A stretch of DNA of 64,000 bases. Origin: Marinobacter sp. F3R11. GTDB lineage: Bacteria; Pseudomonadota; Gammaproteobacteria; Pseudomonadales; Oleiphilaceae. The position numbers were made by a program, and so were the translations under genes. Below are positions 36,264 through 44,724 of this stretch, piece by piece; position 1 is the stretch's first letter; every line of letters begins with the position of its first letter. A model generated the notes under the pieces. It ran no database searches, was not told the DNA's origin, and was given only the letters and a program-made list of their open reading frames with translations. The stretch spans positions 1,251,926 through 1,315,925 of the forward strand of contig NZ_QOCH01000015.1 in NCBI RefSeq assembly GCF_003318275.1, in the 5' to 3' direction.

Positions 36264-36629
36264 TTAACGCAACTCAACACTTATGGTTTTGCCACCATAT
36301 CCATGAACAGAGTCATGAGCACGTATCGTCACAGTTTTAACCTGTTCGGGAATTTCAACTCCCGAAAGGCTTCGGGTGAACGGTTGTTCATTAACGTGGG
36401 GATGGTACAGGGTTCTGGTTCCTAAAATAGTCCCGGCTTCATCAACAACTTCCCATTTATTGGCATAGTGTTCCCATCCGGTATCCTGATGCAACACTGA
36501 TACGTTAAAACTGAACGAGTTCTTTCTGTTTTCGCTGACGCTTACTTCAACCACATCAGCTTCCCCCGAAAATGAGACAGAACTCCATAAAATCAAAAAG
36601 AAAATCAGTAGTGGCCTGTAGCTCTTCAT
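36264..36629 (-). CDS. Small secreted hypothetical protein
   Basis: 121 aa. Signal peptide MKSYRPLLIFFLILWSSVSF, then a beta-rich domain (VVEVSVSENRKNSFSFNVSV, HYANKWEVVDEAGTILGTR, VKTVTIRAHDSVHGYGGKTI). I do not recognise a named family; the repeated beta strands suggest an Ig-like fold in the periplasm. It lies upstream of the esterase on the same strand with an 82-bp gap, so the two could be one AT-rich transcription unit. Confidence 0.65.
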   Translation of the reverse strand: MKSYRPLLIFFLILWSSVSFSGEADVVEVSVSENRKNSFSFNVSVLHQDTGWEHYANKWEVVDEAGTILGTRTLYHPHVNEQPFTRSLSGVEIPEQVKTVTIRAHDSVHGYGGKTISVELR

Positions 36630-36662
36630 AGCATCCTTCCATTTATGTGCGCTCCACCGTTT

Positions 36663-36800
36663 TTAGCCGGTTTCAACGCGATTACGTCCAAGCTTCCTGG
36701 CTCGATAAAGTGCTTTATCAACACTTGCGATCATAGCGCCTGCTTATGGTTGTCGATATTCAACAATATGCCAGTAATCCGCTGCCGTTTGAACATGGCG
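36663..36800 (-). pseudogene. GGDEF (diguanylate cyclase) remnant
   Basis: Minus-strand reading gives GILLNIDNHKQAL, like the LDIDHFK motif of GGDEF domains, followed directly by VDKALYRARKLGRNRVETG and a stop, the standard C-terminus of a GGDEF domain. The about 120 residues that should lie between, including the GGDEF motif itself, are missing. A decayed end fragment between the hypothetical protein and the GntR gene. Confidence 0.75.
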
Positions 36801-36882
36801 CCTGCCGGATCATCGGAAAACATGCTGGCGTTGGACGCCCCGCTCGATTTAAGTGCTAGAATTGCAATCAAATCTATCCTGA

Positions 36883-36890
36883 TGCTAGCA
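36883..36890. promoter_or_regulatory. GntR-type palindrome in the regulator leader
   Basis: TGCTAGCA, 18 bp before the GntR start, matches the core of the palindrome found before the SDR and transporter operons. It suggests autoregulation. Confidence 0.5.
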
Positions 36891-36907
36891 ATGGTGATCG
36901 CAATCTG

Positions 36908-37603
36908 ATGGGAAAGTCTTCAAGAAAAAACAGTGGTAAACAGCAGGAAGTCCAACGGATTTTTGATGCGCTTTCAAGCGCCATTGCCCGACATTCGCTC
37001 CCGCCTGGTACTCGCCTGGTTGAGGCCCAGATCGTTGAGGCACTCAATGCCAACAGGAACCACGTTCAATCTGCCATTCAACGACTTGCGCTTCAGAACC
37101 TCGTTACCATTGAGCCAAATCGCGGCGCTCATGTCTCAGAGCCCTCGGCACAGGAAGCCCGGGACATTTTCGAGGCCAGAAGAGCGGTAGAGCGAGGCCT
37201 TGTGGAAAGCATCTCGCAAGAAAAGATGAAGCGCCATGCCAAAGCTATTGAAGCTCATATGCAAGCCGAGCATGGAGCTACAGCCGGCGATGATCGGCGC
37301 GCAATCATCCGGGAACTCAGCAGTTTCCATCGATTGCTTGGAAAAGTCGCCGGAAACAAAGTGCTGTCAAGCATCCTGGAAAATCTGATGCTGCGCAGTT
37401 CATTAATCGTTGCACTGTATCAGCGCAACGATATTCCTGCCTGTCAGCACAGCGAGCATCAGGAAATCCTCTCGGCGCTGGAATCAGGTGACAGCAGGCG
37501 GGCAGCTGCGCTCATGCTTGATCACCTGAACCACCTGGAAAGCCAGCTCCAGTTCAATGACGAAAGCAAGCCCTCCGTAGACCTCCGCGAGGCGCTGGCC
37601 TGA
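36908..37603 (+). CDS. GntR family regulator (FCD subgroup)
   Basis: 231 aa. The N-terminal winged helix spans about residues 12-78 (ALSSAIARHSLPPGTRLVEAQIVEALNANRNHVQSAIQRLALQ, split here by its recognition helix), with RNHVQSAIQRL in place of the usual RTPVREAL. An all-helical FCD effector domain (IFEARRAVERGLVES, SSFHRLLGKVAGN, HSEHQEILSALESGD) follows. Such regulators are usually repressors released by an organic acid or pathway intermediate. It heads the catabolic locus on the same strand and is the natural candidate to bind the TTGCTAGCAA palindromes. Confidence 0.9.
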   Translation: MGKSSRKNSGKQQEVQRIFDALSSAIARHSLPPGTRLVEAQIVEALNANRNHVQSAIQRLALQNLVTIEPNRGAHVSEPSAQEARDIFEARRAVERGLVESISQEKMKRHAKAIEAHMQAEHGATAGDDRRAIIRELSSFHRLLGKVAGNKVLSSILENLMLRSSLIVALYQRNDIPACQHSEHQEILSALESGDSRRAAALMLDHLNHLESQLQFNDESKPSVDLREALA

Positions 37604-37664
37604 GGAACCTGAGAAATACAGGCACACCCTCCCGAATCATCACCACACAGACGTGGCACTTTTT

Positions 37665-37696
37665 TTGCTAGCAATATTTCTAATTTTTGCTAACAA
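37665..37696. promoter_or_regulatory. Double operator before the SDR-oxygenase operon
   Basis: TTGCTAGCAA (37665-37674) and TTGCTAACAA (37687-37696) are spaced 22 bp centre to centre, two DNA turns, placing paired regulator dimers on one face just upstream of the SDR gene. Confidence 0.6.
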
Positions 37697-37714
37697 TGCA
37701 GTGAGGATCACGTC

Positions 37715-38425
37715 ATCAAAAATCAACGCGTACTAGTCATAGGTGGCAGCTCAGGTATTGGTGAGGCCACTGCCCTGCGGGCAGCCAACGCCGGCGCAAC
37801 AGTTACCATCGCCTCGCGCTCACCTGAACGCCTTAATGCCGCCCTGCAACGCCTGCCAGCGGATGTGGCTGCTCTGGAACTTGATGTCCGGTCAGCCTCT
37901 GCCGTCGAGAGCTTCTTCAACAGTCAGGCCCCATGGGATCATGTCATTCTCGCTGGATCCTCCACTCAGGTGGGAACCGTCAAGGCGCTTCCTCTAGATC
38001 AGGCCCAGGACGGTACCCAGAGTAAATTCTGGGGTGCCTACCATGTCGGTCGCAGTGCCCTCATCTGCGAGGGTGGCTCACTGACCTTTGTCTCCGGTGT
38101 CTATGCCCAGAGACCTAACGCCAATGCAGTGTTACAAGGCGCGCTCAATGCTGCAGTTGAAGGACTTATGCGAGGACTGGCCCTTGAGCTTGCGCCAGCA
38201 GGAATCCGGGTCAACGCTGTGTCACCCAGTACCACCGAAACGCCACTCTGGGACCGCCTGGGGCCAGAGGGCCGCGAAGCAAAATTCGAAACCATGCGAC
38301 AGCGACTACCCACTGGGCGCGTAGCTGCTGCCGACGATATCGCCCACGCCATTTTGTATGTCGCGACCAATCCCTCCGCCACTGGCTCGACCGTGCTGGT
38401 GGATGGTGGTGACGCACTGGTCTAA
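37715..38425 (+). CDS. Atypical SDR protein, apparently with an ATC start
   Basis: About 236 aa. Homology begins at once (NQRVLVIGGSSGIGEATALRAA), but between the in-frame stop at 37691 and an internal ATG at 37865 there is no ATG, GTG or TTG. The codon ATC at 37715 sits 8 nt after GAGG, so a non-AUG start, or a mutated start codon, is implied. The Rossmann motif GGSSGIG is good. The usual catalytic YxxxK is replaced: around VLQGALNAAVEGL, Gln and Asn take the Tyr and Lys places. It belongs with atypical SDRs, and dehydrogenase activity is uncertain. It ends 28 bp before the oxygenase gene. Confidence 0.8.
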   Translation: MKNQRVLVIGGSSGIGEATALRAANAGATVTIASRSPERLNAALQRLPADVAALELDVRSASAVESFFNSQAPWDHVILAGSSTQVGTVKALPLDQAQDGTQSKFWGAYHVGRSALICEGGSLTFVSGVYAQRPNANAVLQGALNAAVEGLMRGLALELAPAGIRVNAVSPSTTETPLWDRLGPEGREAKFETMRQRLPTGRVAAADDIAHAILYVATNPSATGSTVLVDGGDALV

Positions 38426-38452
38426 CCCCCCATGTACCCGCAGGAGCCAGCC

Positions 38453-39433
38453 ATGAAACTTTTAAATGTACCTGTCATTGATCTCGAACCCTTCCGTCTC
38501 GGCACCAAATCCGATAAAAACCTGGTTGCGGAGGCCGTGAACCAGGCCTGCCGTGACATCGGCTTTCTGGTCATCAAAGGCCATGGCATCAGCCCCGAGC
38601 TCATCGCCCAGACCCGCAAAGTATCCCGTGAATTCTTTGACCTTCCGTTAGCAGAAAAGAAAAAGGTGGCGAGGCCATCGATGGACGTCACCCGGGGCTA
38701 TACGGGTGTGGATGAGGAGTCGCTCGCACGCTCCAGGGACCCGAACGCGACTGGTAGCGATCTGAACGAAAGCTTCATGATCGGCCCCGTAGACGTACCT
38801 GATCAGGACTACGCCAGGGCTCCGGCAGCCGGCAAGCATTTTGCACCCAACATATGGCCTGAACAGCCAGCCGAACTGAAAGAAGTCTGGACTCGTTACT
38901 ACCGGGAAATGGGGCAACTTGCCGCTCTTCTGATGCGAGTTTTTGCGTTGGCTCTGAAGCTTCCGGAAGACCATTTTGATGCACTGATAGACAGGCACAT
39001 CAGCCGTCTCCGGGTACGCAACTATCCGGCACAGCTAACAGAACCCACCCCGGGGCAGATCCGTGCGGGAGCCCACTCTGACTATGGCAGCCTCACTATT
39101 CTCGCTACCGAGGACCGGCCCGGAGGCCTTCAGGTCTGCAACGCCGAAGGCGAGTGGGTCGACGTGCCCATTGTCCCGGACTGTTTCATCATAAACATCG
39201 GCGATCTGATGGCGCGCTGGACCAACGATACCTGGGTTTCAACACTGCATCGCGTAGTGAACCCGCCGGCGAACTCCGGCCCCGAAACCCGACGCCAGTC
39301 TCTGGTGTTTTTCCATAACCCCAACTACGACGCAACAATCAGCAATCTGATACCGGACACAGAGGCGAAATACCCACCCACCACGTCCGGAGATCACCTG
39401 CGCGCGCTATACGTAGCAACCCAGAACAAATAG
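38453..39433 (+). CDS. Isopenicillin N synthase family 2OG/Fe(II) oxygenase
   Basis: 326 aa from the ATG at 38453, preceded by AGGAG. The N-terminal DIOX_N region (NVPVIDLEPFRLG, CRDIGFLVIKGHGI, VSREFFDLPLAEKKKVA) and the core with iron ligands HSDYGSLTIL (HxD) and STLHRVVNPP, plus the 2OG-binding RQSLVFF, are complete. Such enzymes hydroxylate, desaturate or cyclise small molecules. It is in an operon with the atypical SDR and precedes the ABC importer and amidohydrolase, suggesting a first oxidation of the imported compound. Confidence 0.92.
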   Translation: MKLLNVPVIDLEPFRLGTKSDKNLVAEAVNQACRDIGFLVIKGHGISPELIAQTRKVSREFFDLPLAEKKKVARPSMDVTRGYTGVDEESLARSRDPNATGSDLNESFMIGPVDVPDQDYARAPAAGKHFAPNIWPEQPAELKEVWTRYYREMGQLAALLMRVFALALKLPEDHFDALIDRHISRLRVRNYPAQLTEPTPGQIRAGAHSDYGSLTILATEDRPGGLQVCNAEGEWVDVPIVPDCFIINIGDLMARWTNDTWVSTLHRVVNPPANSGPETRRQSLVFFHNPNYDATISNLIPDTEAKYPPTTSGDHLRALYVATQNK

Positions 39434-39503
39434 AACCTCCGACGGGGAAACCGGAGACCGGCGCCTTCAATGACGGATCTCCGGAATGTACCTCCCTGGC
39501 GCT

Positions 39504-39905
39504 CTATGCTTCCCGGTTCAGGTCCGGCGTCAGTATCCACTCAGCACTGTCATTCCAGACATCCATGCGGGTAATCTTTCCATTACGAACTTCAAACCTG
39601 TCCAGATAGCGATTGCCAGCAAACCGCCGGCCATCAGGCCATTCTCCATAAAGCGTACCGTTGGAATAGACCACCGTGTGATCGGCATGCTCAGTCCAGT
39701 CGAAGGCACCCAGCTCCTTTTTTACCCAGGCATAGCGGCCACCGTTAAACTCGGTAATTGCCTGGGTGCTGGCCATGGCGCGCCCTCCAGTGAAAGTAAT
39801 GCGTACGTCCGGTGCCATATAAGTGGCAGCACGCACTGGATCCGGTGCCATAGACGCCTCCAGAAAATTGCTAACAATCTTTATTGCTTCATCTTTAGCT
39901 GACAT
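39504..39905 (-). CDS. SnoaL-like / NTF2-like protein
   Basis: 133 aa from MSAKDEAIKIVSNFLEASM. A cone-shaped NTF2-like fold is suggested by PDPVRAATYMAPDVRITFTGGRAM, KELGAFDWTEHADHTVVYSNGTLYGEWPDG (split by turns) and NRYLDRFEVRNGKITRMDVWND. Family members are hydroxylases, cyclases, isomerases or ligand carriers. It is on the opposite strand inside the catabolic locus, back to back with the transporter operon, so it may act on the same compound. A TTGCTAACAA copy lies inside its fifth coding decamer region (39868-39877). Confidence 0.8.
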   Translation of the reverse strand: MSAKDEAIKIVSNFLEASMAPDPVRAATYMAPDVRITFTGGRAMASTQAITEFNGGRYAWVKKELGAFDWTEHADHTVVYSNGTLYGEWPDGRRFAGNRYLDRFEVRNGKITRMDVWNDSAEWILTPDLNREA

Positions 39906-40042
39906 TCTCAAATCTCCTGATTGATGATCGCTCTCTAAACAATATTCGCGCTATTTCGGGGCAAAAATATTCATAAAGCGCTTTTTTAGTGCCAAAAAGC
40001 TGAATTTTTCTGAATAACAGACACATTATAGTGGCATCCATG

Positions 40043-40052
40043 TTGCTAGCAA
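40043..40052. promoter_or_regulatory. GntR-type operator before the ABC importer
   Basis: A perfect TTGCTAGCAA palindrome, 36 bp before the binding-protein start, followed by ATATTTGTA exactly as the SDR-operon site is followed by TATTTC. Confidence 0.6.
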
Positions 40053-40088
40053 TATTTGTACATACTCAAGCAAAGCTGGAGAAATGCA

Positions 40089-41267
40089 ATGCGCTTAACA
40101 ACTCGAATCAAACACTGGTTCCTGCCCCTGGCGGCGACGGGACTGCTTTCCCTGACCAGTCTGGCTCACGCAGACGACCCTCTGAAGATAGGCCTGGTGG
40201 CATCCCTGTCCGGCCAATCGGCCAAGTCCGGTGAGGCTATTACCCGCGGGCTGACCATCGCAATCGACGAGATCAATGCCAAAGGCGGCATACTTGGCCG
40301 CCAAGTAGAGTTGTTGCGCAGAGATGATGAGAGCAACCCGAACAAAGGGCTTCTGGCCGCTCGCGAACTTGTTCAGAGAGAAGAGGTAGCCGTACTCTTC
40401 GGCGGCCTGGATACGCCGGTATCCCTGGCTATCGTACCTCTGGCCAATCAGATGAAATTCCCGTTCATGGGCGTGTGGGCCGCTGGTACGCCAATCACCA
40501 AGAACGGCGCCGATGAGAACTACGTTTTCCGGGTGTCCGCCGTGGACGAACTTGTGGATGAAGCTCTGGTGCAATACGGCATCGACGAATTCGGTATGAA
40601 AAAGCCAGGCATGGTCCTGATCAACAACCCCTGGGGCGAGTCCAACGAAAAGGGCTTCCGCCATGCGCTTGAATCCCGGGATATGGAATGGGCCGGTATT
40701 GAACGGGTTGAAAGCAACGATATCGACATGGTGCCGCAGCTGAGTCGCCTCAAGGCAGCTGGCGCAGATTCCCTGCTGATGGTGGCTAATGTTGCACCGT
40801 CCGCACAGGTAGTGAAGTCCCTCGACCGCATGGGCTGGGATGTGCCGATTATTTCCCACTGGGGCCCAGCGGGTGGCCGCTTCAGTGAACTGGCCGGAGA
40901 AAATGCCGCCAAGGTGCACTTTATCCAGACCTTTACCTTTGTTGAAAATCAGCAGGGCAAGGGTGCCGAGGTATTGGCTGCCCTGAAACAGCGTTATCCG
41001 GAAATCAAGGATCTTGCGGATATCACGCCCGCAGTGGGCATCGCCAACGCCTATGACGCCATGCACCTGACCGCGCTGGCTATCGAAAATGCTGGCAGCA
41101 CCGAAGGCCCGGCAATCCGCAAGGGTTACTTCGAGATTGCCGAGTATGATGGCCTGATCAAGAGCTACCTCAAGCCCTTCTCACCCGAACAAACCGACGC
41201 TCTCGGTCCGGATGACTATCTGTTCACGCACTTTGTTGATGGACGCATAGTTCCCGTCGACCAGTAA
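40089..41267 (+). CDS. Branched-chain-type ABC transporter substrate-binding protein
   Basis: 392 aa from the ATG at 40089 (MRLTTRIKHWFLPLAATGLL), giving a clean signal peptide ending at AHA. The mature part is a LivK-type type I binding protein: LKIGLVASLSGQSAKSGEAITRGL, INAKGGILGRQVELLRRDDESNPNKG (split), AVLFGGLDTPVSLAIVPLANQMKFPF. The ligand could be an amino acid, amide, urea-like or aromatic acid; the amidohydrolase at the operon end argues for a cyclic or amide nitrogen compound. First gene of a four-gene operon. Confidence 0.92.
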   Translation: MRLTTRIKHWFLPLAATGLLSLTSLAHADDPLKIGLVASLSGQSAKSGEAITRGLTIAIDEINAKGGILGRQVELLRRDDESNPNKGLLAARELVQREEVAVLFGGLDTPVSLAIVPLANQMKFPFMGVWAAGTPITKNGADENYVFRVSAVDELVDEALVQYGIDEFGMKKPGMVLINNPWGESNEKGFRHALESRDMEWAGIERVESNDIDMVPQLSRLKAAGADSLLMVANVAPSAQVVKSLDRMGWDVPIISHWGPAGGRFSELAGENAAKVHFIQTFTFVENQQGKGAEVLAALKQRYPEIKDLADITPAVGIANAYDAMHLTALAIENAGSTEGPAIRKGYFEIAEYDGLIKSYLKPFSPEQTDALGPDDYLFTHFVDGRIVPVDQ

Positions 41268-41350
41268 GTCACGGCTCTTCGAACCTCGCACTCAGCATTT
41301 GGTAACAGCCGGCCGGATCCCTGATCCGGCCGGCAGGAGGACACCGCATC

Positions 41351-42220
41351 ATGATCACCGCCAGTATTATCAGTGGCCTGGGTATGGGCAGCATGTATGC
41401 CCTGCTGGCCCTGGGGTTTCACATCACATTCATCGTTTCCCAGACGGTCAATTTTGCCCAGGGTAGCGCGATGATGGTGGGCTCCGTACTGGGCTATACC
41501 TTTTGCATTACTCTGGGCATGCCCTGGCTGGTGGCCGCCTTCCTGACCCTGTCTGTCTGCGCACTCTATGGTCTGGCCATAGAACGTTTCCTGGTACGTC
41601 CATTCCATAGCCGGGGTTCAGAAGCCTGGTTATTGGCTACTGTGGCCGGGGGCCTGCTGGTAGACAACATTGTAATGTTCACCTTTGGTAAAGAGCCTCG
41701 CCGGTTCACGCTCGAAGCGGTCGACCATCGCCTGGAACTGTTTGGCACAGGTATAGGCCTGATGCAGCTTATTCTTCCTGTCGTGGTAGCGGTAATAGTG
41801 CTGGCTCTGGTGTTGATCCAGCGATACACCCGCCTGGGCAAGGTGCTGGGTGCAACCGTCCAGAACCCGACTGCGGCCCGAATGATGGGTATCCACGTAA
41901 CCCGGGTGGTCGCCATATCCTTTGCTGTCTCAACCGTATTTGCCGGCATTGCCGGACTTCTGATTGCCCCCCTTGTGAGCGTGCATTCAGAAATGGGCAT
42001 GCTGTTTGGCCTCAAGGCCTTCGCCGTAGCCATTCTTGGCGGCATCAGCAGTCTCAATGGCGTGGTGCTGGCTGGCCTTCTGTTCGGCCTTACGGAAGCC
42101 CTGATCATTGTTTACCTGGGCTCCACCCTCTCCCAGATCCTGACCTTCAGTCTGGTGATCTTTGCTCTGGCAATACGCCCCAACGGTCTGTTCGGTTCCA
42201 AAAAGCTGGTGAAAGTATGA
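41351..42220 (+). CDS. Branched-chain-type ABC permease (LivH type)
   Basis: 289 aa inner-membrane permease with about eight helices. It begins with ITASIISGLGMGSMYALLAL and has the LivH signatures VNFAQGSAMMVGS, GATVQNPTAARMMGIHV, and the cytoplasmic coupling region GLKAFAVAILGGISSLNGVVLAGLLFGLTEA (split). It overlaps the fused permease-ATPase gene by 4 bp (ATGA), so expression is coupled. An 83-bp gap separates it from the binding-protein gene. Confidence 0.93.
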   Translation: MITASIISGLGMGSMYALLALGFHITFIVSQTVNFAQGSAMMVGSVLGYTFCITLGMPWLVAAFLTLSVCALYGLAIERFLVRPFHSRGSEAWLLATVAGGLLVDNIVMFTFGKEPRRFTLEAVDHRLELFGTGIGLMQLILPVVVAVIVLALVLIQRYTRLGKVLGATVQNPTAARMMGIHVTRVVAISFAVSTVFAGIAGLLIAPLVSVHSEMGMLFGLKAFAVAILGGISSLNGVVLAGLLFGLTEALIIVYLGSTLSQILTFSLVIFALAIRPNGLFGSKKLVKV

Positions 42221-44724
42221 TGTCCCCCAATTCCCTGGTTTCTCATCGATGGCTGGTACCAAGTCTGCTGGGTCTTCTGGCACTGACAGGCGCGGTGCTG
42301 TCCTTTACCCTTGGTGGCTATGGCCTGCTGGTCATGACACTCATCGCCCTGACAACAGTCGTGTGCAGCGGCCTCAATATTCTGATTGGTCTTAGTGGTC
42401 AGATCTCGTTTGGCCACGTCGCGTTCTACGCCATTGGCGCCTATATCTCTGCATTAATGACCATGGCAGGAGTCCCTCTGGTGTTGGCCATGGCCTGCGC
42501 GGCCATAGTCACCGCAGCTGTCGGCGCCCTGCTGGCAATACCGGCGGTGCGTGTGAGCGGCCCCTACCTCGCCATGGTGACCATCGCCTTCGGCTTTATC
42601 GTTCACCACGGCCTCATTGAGTGGCGCTCTCTTACCGGTGGTGCCAACGGCCTGATCGGCGTGCCGATGCCGGATACCGGCAGCCTCCCAGCCAGCACCG
42701 GACTCGCCCTGATTGCAGTAGCACTGATGGTCGCCTCGCTGCTGTTTTTCCACCGCCTGGCTGGTAGCAGCTGTGGGCGGGCAATCCGCTCCGTGAAAGC
42801 CACTGAGATCGCGGCCCGTTCTCTGGGCTTCAATCCGGTTCAGACCAAAACTCTGGCCTTCGCCCTGTCGGCACTTTTCGCCGGGCTGGCGGGGGCACTG
42901 CTGTCGCCGCTGATGATGTTTATCAACCCGGATTCTTTTCCCTTTACCCAGTCCATTCTTTTTGTACTGGCAGTGATTGTCGGCGGGGCCGGAACCGTGT
43001 TCGGCCCCTTACTGGGTGCCATTCTTATTGTGCTCGTGCCGGAGCTGCTGTCGAGTATGGCGGAGATGCGACTTCTCTTGTTTGCGGGAGTTCTTCTGGG
43101 GGTGCTATGGATCGCACCTACCGGCGCGCTCGGCGTGCTCCAGGCCAGATTTTCGAAACCGGAGAGGCTGGTGCCCCGGCAACAGCCGGATTCCGCCCGA
43201 CTGGCGAGCTTCCTGACCTGCGATGCGGGTGCTCCTGACGGTCTGCATGTTAAGGACATAGGCATCCGGTTCGGCGGCGTCCAGGCTGCCGAACAGGTCA
43301 GCTTCAATGCCATGCCTGGCACTGTCACCAGCATTATCGGGCCCAACGGTGCCGGCAAGACGACAGTACTGAACATGGTCAGCGGCTTCTACGCACCAGA
43401 CAGCGGCCGCATTGAACTCAACGATGACCTGGCCGGCCTGCCTGCCTGGAAAGTCGCCCGGGCCGGGATTGCCCGGACCTACCAGACCACCCAGTTGTTT
43501 GCAGGGCTGACGGTACTTGAGAACCTGCTGGCAGGTATGCAACGTGGCCGCCTGGGGGATTTCTGGCGCAAACCCGACCCTCAACAAGTAGACATTGCCA
43601 TGGACCTGCTGGCCCTCGTGGGCTACCGCGGATCAGTGCATACCCAGGCCGAAGCCTTGCCTCATGTCGATCGTCGCCTGGTGGAAATCGCCCGGGCCCT
43701 GGCGCTAAGGCCAAGAGTGTTGTTGCTGGATGAACCGGCCGCTGGCCTGAGCCGGGCCGACACCGATCAGGTCACCGGTCTGCTTCGAACCATTGCAGGC
43801 TATGGTATTGCCGTGATTCTGGTAGAGCATGATATGACTATGGTGATGTCTGTTTCAGATCGCATTCTGGTACTGGACTCCGGACACCCCATCGCCTGGG
43901 GGGAGCCAGAAGAGATTCGTTCCAACCCCGAGGTTGTGAGAGCCTACCTGGGAAGTACCGATTACCAGGCACCGCCGCGCCCCAAAGCCTGGGATGGCAG
44001 CCGGGACGCTACCCTGTTCGTCAAGGATCTGGTAATCGATTACGGCGCCGCCCCGGTGGTCGAGGGTGTAAGCCTGATGGTAAATCCGGGCGAACTGATT
44101 GCCATTCTTGGGGCCAATGGCGCCGGCAAATCCAGCATTCTTCAGGCCATTGCGGGACTGCACTCCGCCTCCGGGGGCTCAGTGGTGCTCAATAACGAAA
44201 ATATCGAAACTCTGGATGCCAACCAGATCGCCGGCAAGGGCCTGGCTCTGGTACCCGAGGGCCGCCAGGTATTCCCGGAACTGAGTGTGCGGGACAACCT
44301 GCTTATGGGGGCTTATTCCCGTACGGATAACGCCAATCTTGATCAGGATGTAAACGACATTCTCGCACGCTTCCCCAGGCTGCAGGACCGCATTAACAGC
44401 CCCGCCGGGCTGCTGTCCGGGGGCGAGCAGCAGATGGTAGCCATAGGCCGCGGGCTAATGGCAAAACCTTCAATCCTGCTATTGGACGAACCCTCTCTGG
44501 GGCTGGCACCTGCCATGGTGGCAGAGCTTTACGATGCCCTGGCCACTCTGCGTGATGAAGGCGTCACCCTGTTACTGGTAGATCAGATGGCCAATCTGGC
44601 CCTCCAGGTGGCGGACCGGGCTTATGTACTGGAAACCGGGCGGGTAGTGCACTCCGGCGATGCCGAGACTCTCCTTAATGATCCGGAACTCGAAGCCGCC
44701 TATCTGGGGGAAAATGTTGCATGA
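42217..44724 (+). CDS. LivM-LivG-LivF fusion: permease plus two ABC ATPases
   Basis: 835 aa in three parts. Residues 1 to about 320 are a LivM permease (SGLNILIGLSGQISFGHVAF, GFNPVQTKTLAFALSALFAG). Residues about 342-580 are a LivG ATPase (Walker A GPNGAGKTT near 374, Walker B VLLLDEPAAGLS). Residues about 600-835 are a LivF ATPase (GANGAGKSS near 631, LLSGGEQQMVAIGRGL, ILLLDEPSLGL). In most bacteria these are three genes. The reading frame is open throughout and the linkers are short. LivM-LivG fusions are known; a triple fusion is less usual. It overlaps the amidohydrolase start by 4 bp. Confidence 0.93.
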   Translation: MMSPNSLVSHRWLVPSLLGLLALTGAVLSFTLGGYGLLVMTLIALTTVVCSGLNILIGLSGQISFGHVAFYAIGAYISALMTMAGVPLVLAMACAAIVTAAVGALLAIPAVRVSGPYLAMVTIAFGFIVHHGLIEWRSLTGGANGLIGVPMPDTGSLPASTGLALIAVALMVASLLFFHRLAGSSCGRAIRSVKATEIAARSLGFNPVQTKTLAFALSALFAGLAGALLSPLMMFINPDSFPFTQSILFVLAVIVGGAGTVFGPLLGAILIVLVPELLSSMAEMRLLLFAGVLLGVLWIAPTGALGVLQARFSKPERLVPRQQPDSARLASFLTCDAGAPDGLHVKDIGIRFGGVQAAEQVSFNAMPGTVTSIIGPNGAGKTTVLNMVSGFYAPDSGRIELNDDLAGLPAWKVARAGIARTYQTTQLFAGLTVLENLLAGMQRGRLGDFWRKPDPQQVDIAMDLLALVGYRGSVHTQAEALPHVDRRLVEIARALALRPRVLLLDEPAAGLSRADTDQVTGLLRTIAGYGIAVILVEHDMTMVMSVSDRILVLDSGHPIAWGEPEEIRSNPEVVRAYLGSTDYQAPPRPKAWDGSRDATLFVKDLVIDYGAAPVVEGVSLMVNPGELIAILGANGAGKSSILQAIAGLHSASGGSVVLNNENIETLDANQIAGKGLALVPEGRQVFPELSVRDNLLMGAYSRTDNANLDQDVNDILARFPRLQDRINSPAGLLSGGEQQMVAIGRGLMAKPSILLLDEPSLGLAPAMVAELYDALATLRDEGVTLLLVDQMANLALQVADRAYVLETGRVVHSGDAETLLNDPELEAAYLGENVA

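Noticed and set aside
36645..36908. Plus-strand frame of 87 aa before GntR
   Set aside because: The opposite strand explains most of the stretch as a GGDEF remnant.
40095..41066. Minus-strand frame of 323 aa
   Set aside because: Antisense to the substrate-binding protein, which has a signal peptide and family motifs.
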